NCBI GenBank assembly: GCA_034190875.2
Contig: CM067344.1
Location: 26,748,903 to 26,812,902, forward strand
DNA length: 64,000 nt
Reading direction: 5' to 3'
DNA from: Urechis unicinctus
Lineage: Eukaryota; Annelida; Polychaeta; Xenopneusta; Urechidae
Shown: positions 25,006 to 35,855 of the stretch, one piece after another
Layout: each line of letters begins with the position of its first letter
Position numbering within the stretch: position 1 is the stretch's first letter
Made by a program: the position numbers and the translations under genes
Notes under the pieces: generated by a model
The model's database searches: none
What the model was told of the DNA's origin: nothing
Seen by the model: only the letters and a program-made list of their open reading frames with translations

Positions 25006-25287
25006 TATGTGAAATAACGGTACAAAAGGAATATACTTACAATACGAATGTAGACGTCCTGTTTTGGGGTAAATCGTACATAGGTAATACAAATAATAAC
25101 ATGACGTTAATGGGAATAATTTCTGAAAAGGAAAATCACTCTGACAATGAATAGTTAAACATAAATTGGAAGATGAATAATCTGAAAATGAATAAATGAT
25201 GATAGTTAAATATTAATCGGTAGATGGTGCATATATTGGTAAATAGTGTCACAAATTGGTAAATGTTGTCATAAATTGGTAATGTTG

Positions 25288-26208
25288 TCATAAATCGGTC
25301 ATGTGCATCTTTCGCGCCAGAGACTTGGTGGCGCTGTTGAGTTTGTCCTCAAAAATCCACTCAGATTGTCCGCCGGCAAACATGATGTTATACTTTACTT
25401 TATTTGAAAATCGAGGAACCTTTGATCCGATCAATTTTACTACATCATGTGTCTTCCCATCCTTACGTACGGCTTGTGGCTTGTGGGAAGTTTTGGTTAA
25501 GGCGGTTGTTGGTGGGATATTTTGTCGGGAGGGAGCATTTGCACGTGTTGTTACGAATGATTGTTTGCATGTACGCCGTCGGGGTAGAAGGCTTGGTGTG
25601 TTTGCCGTAGAGGGTGTTGAAGGGGCCATGTGGACAACGCTGGGGGTAGCGAATCTGTCAGCAGTCCGATCGACTCTAGGGCGTAACCCTGCTCTGCGGG
25701 GCGCATCGTCAGGCAAGTCCGAGTCTGAATCGTCATTATCTGTTGCAGCTTGATTAAAGCTGTCGCTGGGAAGATCCTCTTCTGATAGATCTCCGAGATC
25801 CTCAACATTCAAAGGATCCCATTTGTTGGTCTTTGCCCTTATGTGTCCCTTCTTCAAACGCATAACATTGACTGTCTTGTCCAAGTGCTTCCCATCTGAT
25901 AGGCGTTTTAATTTAACCGTGGTAGGGGTTGCATATCCAACAACGAAGAAAGGCCCATGAAAATTTTTCTGCAATTTCTTTTTCGTTTTTCTTACTCGAA
26001 TTTTTGGTTGGTACACGTATACTGCGTCACCGGCTTCGATTGGGTTGTTTTTGGTGGTTTTATCATACTGATCCTTTATTTTCATTTGTTGTTCGACTAG
26101 GTGCTGTTCGGCAAATTTGGAAATTTCCGCTTGTGTTTGCAGCATTTCGACAATGTGGTCCTTGTATGTGTTGGGGGATTTGAGGGGGTCTGGAAGGTCC
26201 ATCTCCAC
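25288..26208 (-). pseudogene. Gypsy integrase C-terminal part (frameshifted from the core)
   Basis: A 306-codon frame begins MEMDLPDPLKSPNTYKD and continues the integrase core of the adjacent frame after an apparent one-base loss near 26215, where FGRIP would be expected to run into PRVEMDLPDP. It has the GDAVYVYQPKIR and FHGPFFVVGYA segments of the SH3-like C-terminal integrase domain (GPY/F-like module) followed by an acidic, low-complexity tail. The N-terminal Met is internal to the ancestral protein, not a true start. Confidence 0.8.
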
Positions 26209-27350
26209 ACGGGGATTCTGCCGAACACTAACATATAGCTTGAATAGCCAAGTGGTTGATTTTCAGAAGTGTTCAGCGCAAATACTAATGGCATTAGGTG
26301 CTGGTCCCAGTCTGTTTGCTTAGGACTGACATAATTCCTTAGAAGATTTAGTACGGAGCGCTGACAACGTTCCGTTTGACCTTGACTTTGAGCATGGTAC
26401 GCCGAACTGAAACTTTGCTTAATTTTGAAAAGGGAGCATAATTCCTGGAATAGGGAGCTAATGAAAGCGGATCCATTATCGGAGAGAAGTCGCTTGGGTG
26501 CACCATAGACAGAGATGACTCTCTCGTAAAAACCCTTAGCAATTGATTTGGCTGTAATGTCACGAGTCGGCCATGCGATGACATAGCGACTGTATTGGTC
26601 CGTGACACACACCATGTGCTCGTTACCGAAGCGCGTTTTCGGTAATGGACCGACTGTGTCGATTGTCATAGTGCGGAACGGTCCTGGGGCAGGCTCACGT
26701 ATGATAAGTGGGGGCCGAATAGAGGCATTGGAACTTTTGGATGCATTGCAGGACTTACATGTGTGAACATATTCGTTTATGTCCCTGATCATCCCGATCC
26801 AAGTATAACGCGGCCGCATGACTGAAATCATTCGCGAAGCGCCCAGATGTCCGCCTAGGGGTGCATCGTGATGCATTTTGAGGAAATGTTCCTTGAGGTT
26901 TTGAGGGATGACTAACTGTGCCATTGCTTTATTTGGTTTCGGTCCCTGTGATGTTAATATATGATACAGGAGATCGTCAGCAATAAAATAGTTTTGCTCG
27001 CGTTTGAGCAGCACGTCTGCCTCTTGTTTATTGGTGGGAACGGTGCCATACTTGAGGAGTCGTAAAACTATACTGCATTGGGGATCAAGCCTTTGCTGAC
27101 GCCTTATCTGTTCTCGGCTAAAGGTGATTGAATCCCAATTAGTTTTCGCTTGGTTTGTAAGCCGATGTCGGAGCTCAGTGCGTTGAGTCCACTTATCAGT
27201 TACTGCACATAGGGCTTCTGTTTCATAATTGTCCTCTGAATCTAGAGATAGCAAGGCAAGTTTATCGTGATCACGAGGGAAGGCAGATAACTTGCCCGCT
27301 GCAGTGGCGGGAATAGTGCATATAGACTGATGCACAAATTCCTCATCCAT
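26097..27350 (-). pseudogene. Gypsy integrase, zinc-binding and catalytic core
   Basis: The 417-codon frame holds the HHCC zinc-binding motif (H160/H161, H168, C198, C201 in this numbering; KMHHDAPLGGHLG and HTCKSCNASK) and the D,D-35-E core: D231 in TIDTVGPLP, D291 in LLSDNGSAF, E327 in QGQTERCQ. The spacing from D291 to E327 is 35 intervening residues, as in retroviral-type integrases. All three acidic residues are present, but the frame breaks near 26215 before the C-terminal domain. The first 90 residues match no RNase H motif I can see, so the frame appears to start after a deletion that removed protease, reverse transcriptase and RNase H. Confidence 0.88.
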
Positions 27351-27506
27351 ACACCTGGTTGAGAGTTAAGCGATGGGATCACGCATGGCACATCATGAAA
27401 CTTAACTTGAAGTTTTGCCGTTAACCGCGTTGTCGGCTTGTTAATTATTTTGCGTTGTCGTCTTGAAGGTCTGGCCCGTAACTCACAGAGTCAGCAACGG
27501 GCGATG

Positions 27507-27911
27507 CTAGTTTCCCTGGAAGCGACAGGTAGAACTAGCATGCCCTAGCTTTCTGCATTTGGAGCAGGAGAAGTTGATGTTAGTGCGGCATTGCTCCTTG
27601 TGGTGTCCGACATTATGGCACCTGCGGCAGATTTGCTGCCGGCAGTTCCTTTCCGAGTGCCATCTTTGGCTGCAGACGGAGCATTGAGTGACAATCGGAC
27701 GCTTTTCGCGGGAATATTGACGGCCGCTGCCGTTGCGATTGTGGGAGTTATCCCGGACATAATTTCGGCCTCCGGATGGATGCTTGTGGTTGTCGCGGCG
27801 GTACGAGGTGTTTACGTAATCACGACGGCTTTCGTGACTTCGATCGTCTGTACGTCTGCTGCCTCGCTCACTCACTGGGGTTTGTAGTAGGGGAACGTCC
27901 TCTATCATCAA
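27507..27911 (-). pseudogene. Gypsy Gag C-terminal zinc knuckles (frameshifted)
   Basis: An Arg/Asn/His-rich frame ending in three CCHC knuckles, each C-x2-C-x4-H-x4-C: CSVCSQRWHSERNC, CRRCHNVGHHKEQC and CSKCRKLGHASSTC. It overlaps the end of the Gag frame by 44 bp in a different frame, so Gag is probably split by a small indel near 27900. It bears the nucleic-acid-binding nucleocapsid part. Confidence 0.82.
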
Positions 27912-28752
27912 AACTTACCTGTTTCGGAGCAATGGAAAGCTGTAGAAGACGCATTTGCTCTTTGCGGTCTTTTATATCTCGTTCCTGTGGGGAAGGTGGT
28001 GGGGGAAGAGATGAGCCTCGCATGATGGTCTCTAATCGCGTAAGCGTGTCCGATTCCGACGGGGTTGATGATTCGAAACGGCGAGCCACTTGTTCTGCCT
28101 CAATGAGAGTTTTGGGGTCAAATCGGTGTACCCACGTACCGATTTCTTTGCGGAGACCCTTTGTGAAAAGCTGCACTCGCACAGCCTCATCCGTAATGGT
28201 GCGCGATAAGATATCCGTGAGGTCCTTCGCGTAGTCCTCAACGGATTCTCGCTTGCCTTGTTGGCGGTCGAACAATCGAGAGAGATGGTTTCGCTGCTCC
28301 TCCTTGACAAAATGTGAGCGCATTGCGGTGGTCAGTCGACTCACATCTTCCGCGACGGCGCTGGATAACGAACGGTACCAGTTGTACGCCCTTCCCGTGA
28401 GTCCGGTGCTGAGGGCGATACCCTGAAGCTCGCGAGGTACCTTATTTAGCTTCATATAAGTCATGGATCTATGGAGAAAATCCTGTTTTCCGTTGGCTTT
28501 CCCTCGTAGGTTATTCGGTCGGGCAGGGAGGGGCTTTGTGTGCCGATACCTGGTTGTCGGCAAGGAGGCGAAGGCTCCGGTAATGACGGCTGCCATGTCT
28601 GTAACGGCCATCGCATCGTGGTTTGCCTGTCTCTCCTCTGCGTTTGTTGTCTCGCGGTGTCCTCTATCGCTGCTGCTGCTCTGCGACATGTTTGGATTCG
28701 TGGGAATCCTCGGCGTAGCAATTGTCAGCTGTTTTCCTGTACGAAGGAGCAT
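27868..28752 (-). pseudogene. Gypsy Gag matrix/capsid part
   Basis: A 294-codon frame at the 5' end of the internal region. It contains the retrotransposon-Gag signature region: FLHRSMTYMKLNKVP, YNWYRSLSSAVAEDV, LTTAMRSHFVKEEQ and RESVEDYAKDLTDIL, the W-R-L-x-F/YAxxL-like capsid helices of Ty3/Gypsy Gag. It ends SPTTNPSE after the frame change that separates it from the zinc knuckles. It lies just downstream of the primer-binding-site candidate, as expected. Confidence 0.82.
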
Positions 28753-28809
28753 ATAGTAGAGCGCTTTGTACCGGGAAGTTGTGTTCTGATAACAGTGGAA
28801 GTTATCAGA

Positions 28810-28827
28810 TACCCGGATTCTCCACCA
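28810..28827 (-). promoter_or_regulatory. Candidate primer-binding site of the Gypsy element
   Basis: The minus strand reads TGGTGGAGAATCCGGGTA just inside the 5' LTR region. TGG is the complement of a tRNA CCA end. I could not assign the tRNA. Confidence 0.5.
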
Positions 28828-28839
28828 CTTCTTATAACT

Positions 28840-29411
28840 ATATTTCCTTCTTATATAGCTATACTCTTGTTATACTTATATTTCTTGGTTATTCGTATTT
28901 CTGCGCACTCCTTCGTATATAGGAATATTGTAGCTGCTTGTAGTTGCTTGAGTGGGGACACTAGCCACAGAAAACACACGAGTCCAGGAGTTGAGTTCTT
29001 TGAGGTTTATTCGAGTTTGGCTTATTAGCTTTCTCTGGAATCTCGGGTCAGAATCTTGTTCAGATACTTCGTCTCTTCGCTAGGTATTTCTCCCTGTACT
29101 TCGGCGAGGCCAGCTATTTTATCGGGGTTCCGGCATTGGATTACGCTCGGAACCACACCCACAGCTGGCCTCCCATTGGTCCAGGTATAGCCGGTCCCCC
29201 TTCACAAAGGTCAACCCCAACAGCTCACATGGGGCGTGGGCACGAAGGGTCATTGGCCAATGGGAAAAGGTACCAGCTAGGTCTGCTTATCAGGGTCACA
29301 CCCCCGTCTTAAGGGCAGAGGTTGACCTGGGCTAGTGAAACATGTCGTGCTGACAATGGAAAAGAGGGGGAGGGTTTCAAGAGTCAAAAGAGCTAGATAA
29401 ATATTATAACA
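28840..29411 (-). repeat. 5' LTR of the Gypsy element
   Basis: The outer end (29411) is clear from similarity with 22045-22371 and the TG terminus. The inner end is approximate, placed just before the primer-binding site. An AATAAA on the minus strand (29006-29011) is a probable polyadenylation signal and is missing from the other, shortened LTR. Confidence 0.65.
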
Positions 29412-29458
29412 AAACCCCACAGGTATGCGTAATCTCCCTAAAAACCCCACAGGTATGC
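29412..29458 (+). repeat. Short duplication of the interrupted exon end and splice donor
   Basis: AAAACCCCACAGGTATGC occurs at about 29411-29428 and again at about 29438-29455, with AATCTCCCT between. This is a tandem copy of the exon/donor junction that follows the SAP codons. Confidence 0.7.
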
Positions 29459-29713
29459 ATTTTGGTTCTGCATTTTGAGTTATGTATATAGTTTTGTCAC
29501 TTGTTTAATACGGGCATTTTATTCGATTGATGTTTGTTATGCTAATACAACTGCTTTTAATGATATTATTGTATTCAGTTGATGGGAAGTATATTAGGAT
29601 AGGCATACTGTGACGTATTTAAATGGATTAGCAATTTCAACTTATTTCACGCAGATAAAGTCTGGATGCCTTTTTATTTGATTGATTTTAATGGTAAGCA
29701 ATTCTTTATGCAG

Positions 29714-30130
29714 AAATAGAAACCCAGAAGCTTGCAAAAAAGCGTCTGAATCAACTGCTAATGGTTGAGGGTATCCTCTGCAGGACCTTGCATCAAGCCT
29801 GACGAGGCTCATCTTGGAGTCCACAGATGGAATCACCTAGATTGTTGGAAGTCAAGTGCCCTTACTCCATTCATGACCAGGCCCCCCGACATGCAACTGT
29901 GGAGTACCTCACTGGTGAAGATGGGAGAAGATCTTTGAAGAATGACAATAATTATTATGTTCAGCTCTAGGGGTAAATGGCTCTGATGGCCTTTGATTCC
30001 TGTGGTTTTGTGGTTTGGACCCCAGGAGTTATTATTGTTGATATTGTTCCTTTTGATGCTCCTTTCTGGGATCATGTTAACCCATTGTTGGACAGTTTTT
30101 ATGTATCCCAAATTATTTCTCGTCTCAAGT
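29714..30130 (+). pseudogene. YqaJ-like (lambda-exonuclease type) nuclease remains
   Basis: After a TATGCAG acceptor, the frame IETQKLAKKRLNQLLMVEG leads through frameshifts to LLEVKCPYSIHDQAP (about 29846-29890). This is the conserved E-x-K core of YqaJ/RecB-like nucleases, usually written LvEvKCPYS in invertebrate YqaJ proteins. Further on come LKNDNNYYVQL then MALMAFDSCGFVVWTP, and VDIVPFDAPFWDHVNPLLDSFY, the usual C-terminal end of this domain. Two in-frame stops sit where family members have glutamines (YxQxQGQM): TAG for CAG and TAA for CAA. The N-terminal part of the domain is missing or scrambled. Confidence 0.8.
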
Positions 30131-30185
30131 ACAAGGAACCTTTGGAAAAGACCAAACGCTCACTCCCAACCAAACTAAGAAAAAG

Positions 30186-30452
30186 GTGGCCACTCGAACA
30201 TGCCCTCCAACAAAGAGAAGCACCAGTAATCCTGCCCCACAAGATCGACCACTTAAAAGGTCACAGCGCACCAAACAAGTTCGCGAGCCCTGCCCTGTGT
30301 GCAGTGAAAGTGCAAGTGAGGAGAGTGTTGCATGTGAGGGTTGTGACAAATGGTTTCATTTTGCATGTGTGAAACTTACAGGTTGCAGGTTGCAGCTAAG
30401 GACTTTGTGGGCACTGATTGTTCCACTGTGTGAGGAGAATGTTGCTATCTGA
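30186..30452 (+). pseudogene. PHD-finger remains, C-terminal to the YqaJ part
   Basis: In a frame shifted from the nuclease remains, a Lys/Arg/Pro-rich linker precedes CPVCSESASEES and VACEGCDKWFHFACV, the first six ligands of a C4HC3 PHD finger (C..C, C..C, H..C). The last C..C pair is displaced or lost after KLTG. PHD fingers bind histone tails; here one would follow a nuclease domain. Confidence 0.75.
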
Positions 30453-31268
30453 CATGTAATATGTCATTGCTCCAAGGTGTTGGCGAATTTGTCCTGTTTT
30501 CTGTTTATGTTAATGACGAATAAATGTCTCTTAGTAGAAACAAATTATTATATCTATTTTCACAATAGTACATAGGAATGCCTGAATAGTCTGACAGAAA
30601 AACAGCGGAAGCATTTCCAAGCTGGTAACTTTGTTAACATTTCCATATTAGTATGTGATTATAGAGACTAAAGTCATGGGAGGTATTCAATAATGAAAAG
30701 CGAATATCAGCATAGAAGGGAGTTCTTGCATCATCATTCATGATGTCAGACACTCCTATCGTTTCCACTCTCCTTGGCAGATAGCTTATGTCGAAGATTA
30801 TGTAACTTCCTTTTTAAAGAAGCAACAGTTGCTGTGGCATAAGAATGTTCTGTAATGGGACTTGTGTCAGCTGTTGGCAAGTCCAATACCTTTTGCCTTT
30901 CCAAAGACTACAGGGCTGGGCATGGTTGTGTAGGCTGGGAATTATGTCAACAACCATATCCATCTCAAGACTACTCATGTCTGGTGGACTTGGTGGTAAA
31001 TGGAGATATTATATAGAGCATAGTCATGATGATTCGTTTCATCTCAGAGCACATCATTGCAAAGGATGAACGCTTACAGCTCCTCAAAACACCGGTTGTC
31101 TTGAAGTTCAAAGGAACTCGGGTCGTCGACAGCTATCAAGACATATTTGGCTTCTATGGGTAGACGATTGAGGCGAAAATTACGACGTGACGACCAAGTT
31201 ATTGGCGTGATAATGCGACGAGTCGCCATCCACTTAGTACGCAACGCCATATCTGTCTAAGCCGGCAA
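30453..31268. other. 3' part of the TIR-bounded unit, no gene recognised
   Basis: About 0.8 kb between the PHD remains and the right inverted repeat. AATAAA at 30520-30525 could have been the poly(A) signal of the SAP/YqaJ/PHD gene. No other domain was recognised. Confidence 0.5.
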
Positions 31269-31331
31269 GGCATTATAGACTACCGATTTCCGGTTGACCT
31301 ACTTCGCAGATGTCAAGGCCGCGCAACTCGC
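31269..31331 (-). repeat. Right 63-bp terminal inverted repeat of putative DNA transposon
   Basis: Reverse complement of the left arm, 58 of 63 identical. It begins GGCATTATAGACTACC and ends GCGCAACTCGC. Confidence 0.85.
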
Positions 31332-31504
31332 CTTGGCGCTATCGATTCCGAATGATCTAATTCTATCTGTATCGGTATTCATAACTATGTTTTCCTCAAA
31401 TATATTCATTATGTAAGGAATAAAACTACAACAAGTAATAATCTGCTCGATTATCACTCAATCATCTCCGATATTGCGACGCCTGAGACAAGTAAAATAG
31501 CGGG

Positions 31505-32110
31505 AGTTGACAATCTCTATATATACAATATTTAGTATCACTTTCCACCGTTGATACATCGTCCTGATATCTAATAACACTACCTTATCATCGTATTTCG
31601 TAGATCATGAGTTAAATTTTTGGCACTACAGGTATATCCAGATGATGTTTTCATCATATATAACATTTGTTATATAGTCAATGCATAAAGTGAAGCTGGT
31701 ACAACATAATATTTCAGTTGTAGTAACAATTTTTCACCATTGATGCATCGTCCTGAAATCAGATGGTGCATGTCAAGATGATATTTACTTCATATATAAC
31801 CTCTGATATATGGTCAATGCATAAAGTGACGTTGGCACAGCGTAGTATTTCATATGTCGCATCAATTATCGCCGTTTATACATCGCCTGGTATCATATAC
31901 TACGGCCTAATGTCGTATTTCTTAGGTTATTGTGAGCGCTATAGGCATGTCCAGATGATATATACATTATATATCATCTTTAATATACGGTGAATGCATT
32001 AAGTGAAGACGATACAACGTAATACTTCACTTGTTGTGTCAATTTTCACCGTTGATTCATCGCCAGAAATAAGATAATACGCCAAATATCGTATAACTTA
32101 GGTTATGAGT
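31505..32110. repeat. Four degenerate ~130-190 bp repeats
   Basis: A phrase resembling CACCGTTGATACATCGTCCTG recurs near 31546, 31735, 31869 and 32047, and ATGCATAAAGTGAAG-like phrases precede the last three. This forms an eroded tandem series next to the transposon-like unit. Confidence 0.65.
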
Positions 32111-33864
32111 GAGGAAGTAACGTCTATATGCGCAATCGCAAACCTCTGATTCTGCCTTAGATTTAACCTGTCTGTGTATGCCAAAACTGACCGTGCATTG
32201 TCATTGCAATCATATTTTCTGACACATATAGGTCATCTGAAATGATGAAAGTAGATATGATTATAACGCCCCAACGATCAATGCCTTGACAATTTATTTA
32301 CAATAGACAGGATTGTACAGCTGTAGAGGTTGTTTATTTGTCCCACGATACCTCATTTGCTATGCAACCACTGAAGTATGCCACATTGCGCTGTGATCAA
32401 ATCCCTGGTCTCGAGAACTTTATATGAAATGATAATTATCTCGATTCATCAGTGTCAACAAACGCAATTCGGCTGGAAAAAGTGTTTAACTTGTTAACTT
32501 GAATTAAGTTAAGCCCAGATCAACAGGTAGCTCAAAGTAGCTCATAAGCACTGGCGGTAATTGCATTGGAGTACGATACATTTGTGAATGGATGAATGCA
32601 ACAGATTGTGACAATTCCGGATGCCATATACAAAATCAACATCGGCGCATAATACACTTGATATTGCAGCTTAGTGTCTTCATGTGGTTATTATAAAGAC
32701 AGCCAGACAAAGTGCCCCATCCGTTCATGCACATTGTGTGACGTGGGTGGCTTAGACCTCTTGCTCGCTTAACGCAGTAGTTGTACAGCAAAGGTGGACA
32801 TAACTCCATGAGAATCACGTATTTGTTTAACTGCTTTTTAGAGGAGATAAATGGAAAGTCGTTGCACAATTTCAAAACCATACGCCAACGTTGACATACT
32901 CTCACGATGATTGCTCACTCTCTGTTCATTCAACGACCAACACCCTATTATTACAGATGCTGCTCTAGTATAGGTTACACAAGAAGTTTAATATGGCTGA
33001 AGCTGAGAATAATTAAACCTCGGGCCTAGGTACACACCGACCACCATGTAGATGTCACAGCGCCAAGCTGATTCGCGTATATCATTTTGGAGCTTTTTCA
33101 TTATATGCACATCGTTCTGACTGCGTTGATACGACATGATATCCGCTGGCTTCATCAAAAAAGCTCCCTGCCTTTGAGGCGAACCGAAATGATGCGCATA
33201 TCATTCGCATGTAAAATGTATGTCTATGAGGGTCAACTGTCAATAGCACACCAGACTGTACATTGATATCCCTTTTCGTTATTTCTATTGGCTTAACAAT
33301 TCGTAATTGACCTCCTGTGTTTTTTTGTGTTGGTAATAGAACTCCACATCACGGGTATTATCGTCCTTTCAGCATACTAGTACTCATAACTCAGGGGACA
33401 TTCGTACATTTGGACAGAACATATTGGCTAGGGCAGAATTAAGAGGGACATATAATGATCAAAAAGGTGGATAACACTATATCTTTGACAAAACACTGCC
33501 ATTATCACGCAATATAGTCGCAGACTAACCTACACTGCTTTACTTACCGGGCATCACTTTAAGGTCTACTTTGAATGGGCCGCTTTATTTAGCGTCATCA
33601 ATGAAGATGTCGAAATTGCATGTTGTTGCTCCCTGACAATAATAGCTTGCAATAAGCAGTTGTCTGTTAACACGGTTTCACGAGAGAGCTGCTTTATGCG
33701 CAAGCTACCTCATCTACATATGCGATAATATTTTAACCATACAAAACCAAGCCTCCACCGAGGCTTTCGTGCACGATGTAACACCGTAACGCGATGCGCT
33801 AATATGAAATACAACATCCGACGACTGCAACACCAACGGATCCATAGAGTGGTTAATTCACTGA

Positions 33865-34155
33865 TTGATCGCTACCAACGGTGCAACAAAGTTGTCTAAC
33901 CAAATTGTTTTATTTTTTATCTTCCATTTCATCCGGGCTTCTTTGTCGCTCACCATCAATCAATCGGTAAAATCCACGGGTATTGTTAGTTTGCGCCATC
34001 ATTCCATGTGGGAGCACTTCTACCGTGCACTATACCTATTATATAATGTGGTAACCATAAAGGGTCACGAAGCCCAAGTATTGAGCCAATCTTCTTTCCA
34101 GAATTTATCGACAAACTGCAGCCCTGCAGCTGAAGTTAGTCTTGTGCAGGCATAG
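33865..34155 (+). other. Conserved open stretch in the tandem unit, function unknown
   Basis: An open frame whose end (VSLRHHSMWEHFYRALYLLY to VSLVQA) recurs in copy 2 at 46875-47228 with the frame retained. Copy 3 has a small deletion here. It has no recognised domain, and the conservation may only reflect recent duplication. Confidence 0.25.
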
Positions 34156-34865
34156 TTTTTATAGTTGCGATCAAATGCGAAACATTTTAATCGTGAGCAC
34201 ACGGCTTGATCCAGCTGTTCAGTTCGAATACGCATCGTCCTTCATTTTAACATCCACTGTCTGAGAGGCAAATTATTTCGTTAGAATTAACGCCTGAATA
34301 AACGTTTGTCCATAACACAATTCGATGCAATAAGCATTTAATGCTTAGAAATATCGTAAAAAGAAATAACTGATTAATTGCCCAGAACATCTATTGACAA
34401 TTACTACCTGCGAATGTAACATATGTCAATGTGATCAAACCATTAGAGGCGGTGATCATTTTCAACTCCTTCATGAATGAATTTGTTAATTGAATTCACC
34501 ATATTATTACAAACATGAAATAATATATTACAATCTGTTTTAAACGCTCCTAGCCCTTTATGAGCGCGCGTGTGAAGTATGTTTCGGAGTAGTAAATTCA
34601 CTGAAATACATATGAGCAACAAACACTCGGGTCCATTTTGATGTTGAATCAATGTTTTCCATCGAGACAATTTCGATTATGCACATAGATGCTAGTATAA
34701 ACCCCGATTTGAAATGTGAACATGAAAATCTGTGCTGCTTTATAATACCTACCGAACTCCCAGATCTTAAAATTCAAAAAATGTAATCCATCATACCATC
34801 ACAATCACACGTAACAACGATAAAGATCAGGAAATTATCAGTGTATTTCTTTTTTCTCATTTGAG

Positions 34866-34979
34866 CTAGGGGATGTTGACGATTCCACCCTGACTACGGT
34901 GGATGAGGTAGCCGGCAGTGTTTTCGTAGTAGATGTTGGGGTCGTTGTCAGTGGGCTCGTTGGTGTCGTTAGAAATGGT
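34866..34979 (-). other. Open stretch following the PAN stop codon, conserved in three copies
   Basis: After the TGA the frame continues DTNEPTDNDPNIYYENTAG and LIHRSQGG to a TAG at 34866. The overlapping frame reads a Thr/Pro/Ser-rich stretch (TTPTSTTKTLPATSST), also open in all three copies, which would suit a mucin-like stalk. Which frame is used, if any, cannot be decided here. Confidence 0.4.
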
Positions 34980-35855
34980 TCAATCGTCATCGTATGCGAT
35001 GTTTCGTGTAGCAACTGTTGACGCGGTTAGTACAGTCTTCTGGGTTGTCGACGAAGGGAAGGGTGATTTACTGCAATACTTACTTAACGAGTGGTGCATC
35101 GTTGATACTCCATCTCCAGAATACAATCGGCAAGTAACCATGGCGCTTCCATGGCCAGACCAAACGGCAAAGGATCGACATTGTGCGTCTGAACTGCAGA
35201 ACGAACCACAATGAATGACAGAAAAGGCTCGTTCTTGCTGGTAGAAGTTGTCTTGCCGAGGAAATGCGTTATGTTGGCAGCTGTAATCGACGTATCTCAG
35301 ATCACCCACTGCGTAATAACAAAGCAAGATAATAACAAACACATTCTGAATTAATCATTGATATTCTCTGCTTTTTTTTATTCTGGCCTCAAACTAGATT
35401 TGTTATGAATGTTTTATCGGGTTGTATATTTCTATAAACAGGGGTTACCTCAGACCCATAAAAACGCCACCTTATAAATCGTACTGCACTGGGCTACAAA
35501 TTTCGAACGGCGCTGCTACGAGTAATGTTTACAGATATTTACCAGCATTAAACTAACGATCGATCTCAGTCAAACCATTGGTACTTGATTGCTCAATATG
35601 AAATATGAACTTAGCAGAGGTCATATGTATATATATTTGTTGTCTGTAAAATTCACGCTATTTTTATCCATAGTATCGCAACCATACAACTGATATTCTT
35701 AGAATCCACGTCTTTACACCATGGCGCCCATAAAAAACGCCAACGAATTTGAAAAGTATAGAATTGAATTACTCGCAATGATCAATTAGCAATAGTTACT
35801 TACCAGTTAACGTCCCCATGCATAAAGCGAACACCCTAAGCACGTCGCATCCCAT
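34980..35855 (-). CDS. Secreted PAN/apple-like protein, copy 1
   Basis: Two minus-strand exons: 35804-35855 (signal peptide, MGCDVLRVFALCMGTLT) and 34980-35308, joined at GT-AG ends with matching phase; 126 residues. The mature part has six cysteines (C28, C51, C55, C61, C77, C96) in HCGSFCSSDAQCRSFAVW and TCRLYSGDG, the C-x3-C-x5-C-x-S-F pattern typical of PAN/apple-type domains in lophotrochozoan secreted proteins. Such domains usually bind proteins or carbohydrates outside the cell. A Ser/Thr-rich tail follows (PFPSSTTQKTVLTAS). The frame ends at TGA 34980, but the same frame stays open for 37 more codons. Relative to copy 3 a segment is deleted inside the tail. PAN assignment is by cysteine pattern only. 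Confidence 0.7.

Noticed and set aside
25301-25753. 150-codon plus-strand open frame
   Set aside because: Antisense to the Gypsy integrase C-terminal frame; no domain.
27591-28234. Long plus-strand frames opposite Gag
   Set aside because: Antisense shadows of the Gag and zinc-knuckle frames.
34980-34982. Selenocysteine reading of the conserved TGA in the PAN gene
   Set aside because: No SECIS-like hairpin was identified and the flanking residues are not typical of selenoproteins; splicing or simple termination is more economical.
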